Shown here piece by piece: positions 42,694-51,475 of a DNA stretch of 64,000 nt. Location: contig OX442317.1 of NCBI GenBank assembly GCA_949358305.1, positions 12,590,186 through 12,654,185 on the forward strand, read 5' to 3'. The position numbers and the translations under genes were made by a program. The notes under the pieces were generated by a model. That model searched no databases, had not been told where the DNA came from, and saw only the letters and a program-made list of their open reading frames with translations. Position 1 is the stretch's first letter; each line of letters begins with the position of its first letter. Source of the DNA: Strigamia acuminata (lineage: Eukaryota; Arthropoda; Chilopoda; Geophilomorpha; Linotaeniidae).

Positions 42694-45137
42694 TATGTAG
42701 GAAAACACTCTCAAAAGTCGATTGTAGTTGCTAAAACGTCGGAAAAATTTGTAAATAAAATTCTCTTTCACTTGAATAGTCATAACAATTAATTTTCTCT
42801 CTTCATCGGGTGGGTTTTCCTGTATAACTTCTTTCTTTTCCAGTTTTGATACATCAACTCCGTCCCACCAAAGTTTATTGTTCATCAATGTTTTTGAGTT
42901 GTGTGGACGGGTCAATAAGTCAGCTGGGTTGAATTCGGTTGGCACATGAGACCATTGCTCAGGCTTGGAAAAGGAAATAATTTCCTGAACTCGATTTGAG
43001 ACATATGGTTTCCAAACATTTTTGTCTGAATTAATCCAGGCGAGTGTAATAGTGGAGTCCGAGTAGTAACGAACTTCAGTGACGGGATATCCAGGAAGAA
43101 AGTTCTCGAGCAGATATTTTGTCATTCTGACTCCAACCACTGCTGCTGTTAATTCGAGTCGAGGAAGAGTAACTTTTTTGGCCGGCGCAATGCGGCATTT
43201 ACTTAACAACAATGTTCTTTTGCCCTTCATGTTGACGACAAAAATCGTGCAGCCAAATGCTTTTGTGCTGGCGTCACAAAAAACTTCTAGGGTTATTTCC
43301 TGACCTGAATAAGTAGTTAACCAACGTTGAACTTTTAGTTCCTTGAGTTGTTGGATGTCGGAATTCCATTCTTCAATTTCTTTTTTCTCCAAATCAAGAA
43401 TCTTTTCATCCCATTTTTTCGTCCGAGCCCAGATCGCTTGAATGAGCAATTTCATTTGCAGAATCACAGGAGCCAAGAGTCCCATGGGATCGAAAATTGA
43501 AGCTAAAAATGAGACAACTTCTCGCTTTGTAATCGGAATTTTTTCAATTTTCGGTATTTTAAACATTATCATGTCCCTTTCTGTGTCCCAAAGTATGCCG
43601 AGCATTTTAATGATTCCAAGACTAGAAAACTCCTCGCCCCGCATGTGGAATCCCTCTTTTTTCAAGTTCTCGAAGACGTCTTTACTGCAAGTCGCCCACT
43701 TCACAAGGGGAAGTTTTCCGCTGTCTAAAATCATTTTTAACCTCTCGCAATGTGTCGTCGTGTCGGCTGGAAAATCTCCTCCAGATGTTAAGTCATCCAT
43801 AAAAATTCCATCATCAAGCGCATCAACTTCTTTGGCGTGTGTTTTCTCAAATTGTTTTGCATGTTTGCGAATGGTTGCGCATAGGAGGAATGGTGAGGAA
43901 ATAACACCAAAGGGCACGACGATCATTCTCAGGATCATAATGTTGTTCCACAGATTTTGCCACGAATAAGGCTGTTTAAAATAATCACGAGCCACCCACA
44001 GAAAGCGTAGAAAGTTTCTTTGAGTCGGGTTGATCATAACCTGCAGGAATGCCTGCTTGATATCCGCTATTATCGGGATGCAATAGAGACGAAATCTCAC
44101 AATCACAAGAATTAAGTCAGGGTTGAGGGAAGGTCCCGGAAATAAACAGTCATTGAGGGAAAGTTTTCCTTTTTTGGATGAAGACGCGTTAAACACTACT
44201 CTAAATTTGGAAGTATCTCGATCCTCTTTTATGACGGGGTGGTGAGGTATATTATATATCCCCTTCTTGAGAAAACGTTCCTCCTTTGGGACTTCCTCCG
44301 CGTGATTTTCCTCGATGTACTGCCACATTGAGTCGTCGTAACGTTTTTTATAGTCCTCATTTGCATCGATTCGTTTAAGCGTATTTGCGAGTTGATTCAT
44401 TGCCAACTCCCAATTCGATTCTAACTCTTTTTCCTGTCCATTGAAGGGGAGCATCACTTCATATCTTCCGTCCTCCAAACGTGTTGTCGTGGATTCGAAT
44501 CGATCTCGAATAAAGTCGGAATCCTTTTCTCCCGAATCTATCCCGATTGCCTCCAAATTCCAGAGCTTGTCCAACTTCTCATTTATATCAACGTTGCAAG
44601 TGTTGCAACACGTGGTTAAGTCGGCTTCATCATCAAATAAATCGATGTTTCCAGCTGCACCGGTGAGAACCCAGCCAAATAAAGTGTTTATAAGGCCCAA
44701 ATCCTCGTTGATTTTCCTCTTGCCGTCTTTGAGAATTTTCCACCAAACATCCACTCCTAATAAAATGTCAATTTGGGATGTTTTGGCAGGCAATTCTTCA
44801 GCCAACTCAAGATTTAATCCTCTCACCTTTTCTATTACAGTGGAGTTTAAAATTCCTTGTACTCTTGGTAGATTTTCGACCGATAACATTGTCATTTTGA
44901 TTTCTTGTGTGTCATTTCTGCTTTTCAAAGTAACGTTAAAAACGTCATAATCCGTTGAAGCAGGAGTAGAATCATTGAAGCGTTGTGTCGTGGCCGAAAT
45001 GCTGCCGCACTTTTTCAACTTGATTCTTTCTACTAACTCAGTTGTTATGAAAGATCGGTGACTGCCTGGATCTATCATTCCTCGGATGTTGTGGGATCCT
45101 CCATTTTTGGTTTTGAGGTTCGCAGTGAAGATCATTA
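42694..45137 (-). pseudogene. Family B protease-RT-RNase H fragment (B2), interrupted by element A4
   Basis: Open minus-strand coding of about 810 codons. It has a BEL-type protease (D-P-G active site in MIDPGSHRS), a connecting region, reverse transcriptase (PFGVISSPF, FMDD), RNase H (CDAS, LPRLEL, YSDST, NPADLL) and the first residues leading to integrase. It is cut at its 3' end by the satellite joint at 42694 and at its 5' side by A4, inserted in the protease N-terminus. The upstream remainder lies at 51300-51475. Flanking frame extensions into LTR and satellite are not real coding. Against B3 the RT has at least one substitution (R for K in DTEKDM). Confidence 0.9.
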
Positions 45138-46093
45138 TGTTTCGAGCAACAGAAAGGAGGAAAGAGAGACCACAACTGCTCGTCAATTTGATAGTAGTTT
45201 GATTTTATGTGTTCGAAAATGTAAAGAAGAGTTACTAATTTCGGTCTTATAATTGTATTATTTATTTAGCAAATATCTAATCTTTTTCTGTTGTAATAGG
45301 AATTTTACATGTCTTTTTTGTGTGCCAATTTTCAGTAAAGACAATGTTTGTTAGGTATTTTATCTCTTAGAATGACAAGGTCAAGGTTTAGGAATTTTTA
45401 GTCTTGTTTTCCATTGTTTTCATGCTATGTTTACCTATTTCTAAGTCTTGTCCTGTTCCCAGTTCAGTTGTGAAGGCGGAATGACGGGTTTGAAGCATCT
45501 GAGTTGCTTTAAAGGTGCATTGGAAAAGAAGGAATTGTTAATTTTGTAATGGATTGCAATTAATGCATTTTTACAGTGTATTTGACTTGCTTTAGATGCG
45601 TTATTTGCATATTTAGTTAAGTTTATTCCTATTCTATTTGTTATAATTCTTTCCAATGATTTCTGTTAATTTTAGTTGATTTTATCTCTATTATGAGGCA
45701 CAATGCAAGCTTTAACTTATGTTATTTATGAATTTAGTCACTAGGTGCCTCATGAATTTGTTGTTGCTATAGAATTGTTGTTGTTATGAAGTTGTTACAC
45801 TCTTGTTATGAAGAATTAGATGTAGTTAAGTTGAATTTGCCTCCATGTTAATGTTTTGAAATGATTAAAAGCATTATCTGGATTTTTCTACACAAAGCTT
45901 TATTTTATTCAACATCCAACATGTGTGAGTAAGGAGATTTAACCCCAAACTCCCTGGAGCAGCTCCCCACAAGATCCAGTGCAGAAACTCAAGTCAACTC
46001 ATTTCTTCCCTCAGTATAGGCCTATGGGAAATTTGCCAAGAATCCCCCATCGCGTTACAACTCGTCGCATCACGGCAGTGGCGAGTTGCAACA
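45138..46093 (+). repeat. 5' LTR of element A4
   Basis: 956-bp LTR A of the A4 subtype. ATTA of B2 precedes it, and the primer-binding site follows at 46098. Confidence 0.93.
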
Positions 46094-47262
46094 TTTTTGG
46101 TACCGTGACCCAAGGATTTTGTTGTTGCCAACCAGGATTTTCGTCCAGTTCTTCCAGTGGATTTCAGTGCACGTCATTGCATTTTTAGCCAGGTGTGTGA
46201 CGTCAATTTCACGGTGATTTGCGTGTGTGTTCCCGACTTCACAGTGAGGCAGTGTGTGGCATCTAGTTCGCAGTAAGCAGTGTGTGGTGCCGATTTTCGT
46301 GGTGTGAAGTGTGTGGCGACGCGTTTTTCGATTTATTTCCACTGGATTATTGTCGCCAATTGCGACAGAAGTGTGTTTGTGCTGTGTCGTCCTTCGCAGG
46401 CGTCAGGGAGTTGATTCGTCAGTGGATTTTATGTCAAGTGTAACGAGTTCGGAGTCTTTCTACTGTGGCGGTCAACATAAGGAGACAAGCAAGCGATTTC
46501 CTGGTCAACAATTTGAGAAACACAACGCAATGTCAATCTTCAAGTTCATCTGCAGCTGAAAAAAGAACAAGATTAATTTTAATTCAATTGCTGTTAGAAT
46601 TTAAGAATTATATTTATTTAAATTAATTCTTTATCTGATTTTTCAAGGAAGTTTCTGCCAATTTCGAGCTGTGTTTGGGGAGTTTAAAAGGGGTTTTTTA
46701 TGTCAATAATTTTAAATATCAAGTTATTATCTCTTAAGTGCGGAGCTATTGTATATGATAGCTAATTATCTCTTTTGTGCAGCGCTATTATAAACTATAG
46801 CTATTATCTCTTTGTGCGGGGTTATTGTAAAATATAACTATTTATCTCTTTGTGCGGGGTTATTGTAAAATATAACTATTTATCTCTTTTGTGCAGTGTT
46901 ATTGTAAAAGATAACTAATTTATCTCGGTTGTGCGGTTAGATATTAATTATTAATTTCGAACTAAGTGCATTTTGGGGGAATTATCAAGATATTTATGCG
47001 GATAAGTTTATTTGTGCGGTCAATAATTCCGTCCCAGTGTATTACGTATAGTGTGTCAAGTCAGATTGTCCTTGGCATTTCGGAGTTGAGTTTAGCATTT
47101 TATTTCGAGGTCGTTTTTCATTTGCACACCGCATTTGAATTAACGTTAAGCAAGTATAAGTAAGAGTCTGTGAAGTTTGGAGAATATTCGTGGGGATTTA
47201 ATTAGCAGTGATTGAGTTGTTGAATAGAATTTTTATTCTCATTCTCTCTTTCTCGAGAATAA
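46094..47262 (+). other. 5' leader of element A4
   Basis: 1169 bases, with the same order of primer-binding site, GTGTGTG repeats and hairpin repeats as A1. It has several substitutions, and the hairpin repeats are expanded by one unit. No supported coding. Confidence 0.7.
46727..46944 (+). repeat. Expanded hairpin repeats in the A4 leader
   Basis: Same family as 7981-8160, but the GTTAT/ATAAC unit is present twice in succession (exact 38-bp gain). The unit equivalent to the mismatched A1 unit 4 reads GTTAT here and pairs fully with ATAAC. So the repeat number varies, and the stem that is imperfect in A1-A3 is perfect in A4. Confidence 0.72.
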
Positions 47263-50250
47263 ATGGCAACTGCAGCTGGTTTGACCGCGGAAGCAGCGGA
47301 AGAGAAAGAAACACAATGGCAAGCCAAGGCCCAAGGAGCAGAGGATCTGCTCTCGACATCTGCAAACGTTCTCGACGGGGGTGAGCTTGAAGCTCTCCAC
47401 GCAACAATAGATGCGCAGTTGAGTGACCTTATTGATGAGCTCGCTGTCTTTAAAGACAAGATAGAACGTTCAGATTACCTGCTTAGTTTGAGACGTCTCG
47501 AAGACATTAGGACTAAGGTCAATCTTCTTAAGCAAAGGACGAAATTTTCAAAACAGATGCAGGATAAGTTTGGGGCACATCCCGGCGGAAATACGCTAAT
47601 GAATTCTGGATTTCTGAACAACTCCTCAATCATATCACGGAAGACTACAAAGCTTCCAAAGTTGACTCTGCAGAAATTCGACGGGAATCCGATGGAGTAT
47701 AAGAGCTTCATGGATATGTTTTCAACCACAGTTGACGCCGATGCCGAGTTATCAAACGTCGAAAAACTTCAATATCTTAAATCAAGCTGTATCGGGGAAG
47801 CTGAAGTGGCGATTAAGTCGTACCCACTTACTAACGATTCGTATTTAATGGCACTTAGCAGTTTAGAAGGACTTTTTGGGTCAGAAGTAGCCCAAAAGAA
47901 CGCTCTGGCGAGGAAAATTCGTGAAGCCGAAGCAGTTAAAGATTTGTACCCAATCCAGCCAGTAAAATCTCTATTGACGTCCCTCACCGGTGCTTTCCGA
48001 ACATTAGAACAGTTGAAGTTCCCAGTTACGACTACTGGATTATTTCTAATCCCGGAATTATTGCGGAAGTTTCCACCGGAATTGGGAAGACGATTTCATA
48101 GGATTTACAAAGGAAACGTGGAAAACGTTAATTTATTTCTCGAATTTGTAGCAAGCGAAGTCAGAGTAGCAGAATTATCAGACGATAGCGTATTTACCAG
48201 TCAGAAAGTCACCAAGAAGAGTGAGAAACCAGCAACTAGAGAGCAAAAAGAAGAATTACGAGGGACCATGTCATCTTGCGCGGTTGCGCAAAATACGTCA
48301 TTCGGGTCCAATACGAAAGAATCATTCAAACCAAAATCAGGTCCAGTCCGGAAATTGATCTGTGCCTTCTGTGAAGGAGATCATTTCAACAATAATTGCG
48401 ACGCAAATCTGGAAGTTTCGGAGAAATACGACATCGTTAAGCGAAAACGTCTATGCTTTAATTGCCTGAGACCAAGCCATACAGTGGGTAACTGCCCTGT
48501 AAAATTTTGTTGCCGATCATGCGGTGGTCGACACCATTCTTCAATTTGTAACAGAGGTCATGCGGAAAAGCCAACTGATACCAAAGAAGAGAACGTCTCC
48601 GCCAACGTCTCGTTGTCGGTCTCAAGTGACGTCCAGCTAATGGTTTTCACAGCATTGTTCGTCCGAAAGAGTGGCGAAACAATCCCAGTTCGTGGATTAC
48701 TCGATCCGGGTAGTCATCGTTCATATATTACGAAGCGGTTAGCAAAGAAATTACACCTAAACAAGATTTGGACGTATCACACCATGACCCAGTGTCTGCT
48801 GAACAAGGAACCAGTTCCTACAAGTCATGACGTGTTTAGATTCGAGTTGCAGTCTCGTCACGACAAGCAGAAAGTGTCTGTATTTGCTCTTGATACCGAC
48901 ACACTTCCCAATATAAAGGGAGTGGTAGATCACCAGACGCTGCAACAAATCAAGTCGTTTAATCTTGAGATGGCAGAACCACATCCCTCGGTGTCAGATG
49001 AGGTAGATGTCTTGATCGGAAGCGGAGCATGGTGGAAAATAATTCAAGCGGGAACGAAGAGAATTAGTCCAGAATTAGGAATGATGAAAACAGTTTTTGG
49101 ATGGATTTTAAACGGACAAATTAACTCAAAAGAGCCTTCCATCTACAAAGACGATATCTCACTGGGAGATGTATCGTGTATGGCGATCGATTCTGGAAAG
49201 AAGATGACTTTCAACACTTCAAAAAAGGACAAAGGCGGGTTTGGACAGGCGAATTCCACATCAATGCCCGACGAGAAAAGCGAAAAGGGTGGAGTACGAG
49301 CAAAAGGCGTCATCGCTTCTCGTTTTGCCGCGAGCCGCTCTAGCGAGCTGGAGGTACGGCATCCTGACGTCCCCATCGAATTGGAAATGGATGGAAAGCG
49401 GACGTTTAAAGGGATAAGGTCGGGCAAGATGGCGATTTCTCAGAGTCCTGACACACTGGAGTCTACGGAAAAGAAAGGAGAATTTCCAAAAAATTTCAAA
49501 AAAGATGAAGAAAAGGGTTTAAGTAAATGGAGGAAGATATTGAAATGGAGTCGCAAGAAACTCACCAATTCGCACAGAAGATCAAATGCAGTCACAAAGG
49601 CCACGGGAAATATACATTTAGTAATTGGCCCAATGTTTTCTGGAAAAACTACTGCTTTACTTAATGTAATCCGAAATGAAGAAGAAAATTCTTGCCTGCT
49701 TGTTAAGCATTTGACAGACGTTAGATATAGTAAAGATGAAATGATTAGCCACACCGGACAACGACGTCCAGCGGTTCGGGTCGCGTCGTTACAGGAAATC
49801 AAGAAAATTGCGGAGTCGGTCAAGACGATAGGTATCGACGAAGGGCAATTTTTCGGAGACATCGATTCGTTTTCCGACAAAATGGCGAACGAAGGAAAGA
49901 ATGTAATAATTGCCGCTTTAAATGGTGATTTTAAGAGACAGGAATTCAAGGCAGTATCTAATCTCATTCCACTAGCGGAAACTATTGTCAAACTTCATGC
50001 CAAATGCCACTTTTGTGGAAACCAAGCGTCGTTCACCAAACGAATATCGGGTGAAACGCAAGTTCAGGTTGTGGGAGGAGAAGAGAGATACAAGCCAACG
50101 TGTCGTACCTGTTTTCAGAAATCAATCAATTCTATAGAAGTCAAGAGAAAGCTAATTAATGGAGCGGCACATTTAAGTTTAGCGATTTTGAATCGAAGAT
50201 TACCTCCATGGGTGGCCAGTCTGATCTGCAAAAAATTGCGCCCACCTTAA
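47263..50250 (+). CDS. Gag-protease-thymidine kinase polyprotein (995 aa), element A4 variant
   Basis: Same length and architecture as the A1 product, with seven residue changes that I can see: P to T near 435, E to W near 507, T to S and I to V in the protease, V to I in the kinase lid region (MISH for MVSH), and R to C and L to P in the tail. About five silent changes accompany them. All catalytic and zinc-binding residues of the kinase, the D-P-G protease motif and the three zinc knuckles are unchanged. As this is the only independent insertion besides the A1-A3 group, it is the useful comparison. The numbers are too small to test selection. Confidence 0.93.
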   Translation: MATAAGLTAEAAEEKETQWQAKAQGAEDLLSTSANVLDGGELEALHATIDAQLSDLIDELAVFKDKIERSDYLLSLRRLEDIRTKVNLLKQRTKFSKQMQDKFGAHPGGNTLMNSGFLNNSSIISRKTTKLPKLTLQKFDGNPMEYKSFMDMFSTTVDADAELSNVEKLQYLKSSCIGEAEVAIKSYPLTNDSYLMALSSLEGLFGSEVAQKNALARKIREAEAVKDLYPIQPVKSLLTSLTGAFRTLEQLKFPVTTTGLFLIPELLRKFPPELGRRFHRIYKGNVENVNLFLEFVASEVRVAELSDDSVFTSQKVTKKSEKPATREQKEELRGTMSSCAVAQNTSFGSNTKESFKPKSGPVRKLICAFCEGDHFNNNCDANLEVSEKYDIVKRKRLCFNCLRPSHTVGNCPVKFCCRSCGGRHHSSICNRGHAEKPTDTKEENVSANVSLSVSSDVQLMVFTALFVRKSGETIPVRGLLDPGSHRSYITKRLAKKLHLNKIWTYHTMTQCLLNKEPVPTSHDVFRFELQSRHDKQKVSVFALDTDTLPNIKGVVDHQTLQQIKSFNLEMAEPHPSVSDEVDVLIGSGAWWKIIQAGTKRISPELGMMKTVFGWILNGQINSKEPSIYKDDISLGDVSCMAIDSGKKMTFNTSKKDKGGFGQANSTSMPDEKSEKGGVRAKGVIASRFAASRSSELEVRHPDVPIELEMDGKRTFKGIRSGKMAISQSPDTLESTEKKGEFPKNFKKDEEKGLSKWRKILKWSRKKLTNSHRRSNAVTKATGNIHLVIGPMFSGKTTALLNVIRNEEENSCLLVKHLTDVRYSKDEMISHTGQRRPAVRVASLQEIKKIAESVKTIGIDEGQFFGDIDSFSDKMANEGKNVIIAALNGDFKRQEFKAVSNLIPLAETIVKLHAKCHFCGNQASFTKRISGETQVQVVGGEERYKPTCRTCFQKSINSIEVKRKLINGAAHLSLAILNRRLPPWVASLICKKLRPP

Positions 50251-50343
50251 AGAGTCACTGGGAAGCTAATCCTAGGTGGATGAGAAGTTTTCAAATTGTT
50301 AAGAGGTTCTTCTTCACCTTCTTTTCTTTTCGGCGGCAATCTC

Positions 50344-51299
50344 TGTTTCGAGCAACAGAAAGGAGGAAAGAGAGACCACAACTGCTCGTCAATTTGATAG
50401 TAGTTTGATTTTATGTGTTCGAAAATGTAAAGAAGAGTTACTAATTTCGGTCTTATAATTGTATTATTTATTTAGCAAATATCTAATCTTTTTCTGTTGT
50501 AATAGGAATTTTACATGTCTTTTTTGTGTGCCAATTTTCAGTAAAGACAATGTTTGTTAGGTATTTTATCTCTTAGAATGACAAGGTCAAGGTTTAGGAA
50601 TTTTTAGTCTTGTTTTCCATTGTTTTCATGCTATGTTTACCTATTTCTAAGTCTTGTCCTGTTCCCAGTTCAGTTGTGAAGGCGGAATGACGGGTTTGAA
50701 GCATCTGAGTTGCTTTAAAGGTGCATTGGAAAAGAAGGAATTGTTAATTTTGTAATGGATTGCAATTAATGCATTTTTACAGTGTATTTGACTTGCTTTA
50801 GATGCGTTATTTGCATATTTAGTTAAGTTTATTCCTATTCTATTTGTTATAATTCTTTCCAATGATTTCTGTTAATTTTAGTTGATTTTATCTCTATTAT
50901 GAGGCACAATGCAAGCTTTAACTTATGTTATTTATGAATTTAGTCACTAGGTGCCTCATGAATTTGTTGTTGCTATAGAATTGTTGTTGTTATGAAGTTG
51001 TTACACTCTTGTTATGAAGAATTAGATGTAGTTAAGTTGAATTTGCCTCCATGTTAATGTTTTGAAATGATTAAAAGCATTATCTGGATTTTTCTACACA
51101 AAGCTTTATTTTATTCAACATCCAACATGTGTGAGTAAGGAGATTTAACCCCAAACTCCCTGGAGCAGCTCCCCACAAGATCCAGTGCAGAAACTCAAGT
51201 CAACTCATTTCTTCCCTCAGTATAGGCCTATGGGAAATTTGCCAAGAATCCCCCATCGCGTTACAACTCGTCGCATCACGGCAGTGGCGAGTTGCAACA
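50344..51299 (+). repeat. 3' LTR of element A4
   Basis: 956-bp LTR A with the A4-specific variants. ATTAATTGAAG follows, and its first four bases complete the ATTA duplication. Confidence 0.93.
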
Positions 51300-51475
51300 A
51301 TTAATTGAAGAGTCGCGGAGATCGCGCACGAGACGTGTGTTGTCACTTGTGGCTCCTTGGGCTTCTCGACAATGCTTGATGAATTCTTCACATCCGATTT
51401 TCTACAAATGGTGGAGTGGTGTCTTCCGCCACAATGTTTGCAGGAAAACTTCACTTTACAGTCCCCGACGCGAAC
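51300..51475 (-). pseudogene. Family B Gag zinc-knuckle fragment (5' remainder of B2)
   Basis: The minus strand encodes a CX2CX4HX3C-type knuckle (CKHCGGRHHSTIC) and the linker towards the protease. This is the part that belongs just upstream of 45137 before A4 inserted. It is cut at its other end by an inversion joint with B3 around the palindrome AACGTT (51473-51478). The rest of Gag is absent from the window. Confidence 0.85.

Larger units (their letters stand above)
45138..51299 (+). mobile_element. Element A4: complete TK-carrying LTR retrotransposon, variant subtype, 6162 bp
   Basis: Inserted into B2 with ATTA on both sides, a 4-bp target-site duplication independent of the satellite insertion. 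It is 38 bp longer than A1 because of one extra hairpin unit in the leader. Its two LTRs share differences from the A1-A3 LTRs (for example CCATTGTTTTC, CATATTTAG, CAAAGCTTTATT, GAGTAAGGAG, TTTCTTCCCTC, GAATCCCCCAT). I noticed none between them, so it is a recent insertion of a separate lineage. Confidence 0.93.

Noticed and set aside
43442-43969. 175-residue frame antisense to RT (also opposite B3-B5)
   Set aside because: Antisense shadow of reverse transcriptase. It recurs only because RT is repeated.
42682-45186. B2 834-codon frame as an intact gene
   Set aside because: Its N-terminal residues come from antisense LTR A and its C-terminal ones from satellite. Gag and most of integrase are missing, and A4 splits it.
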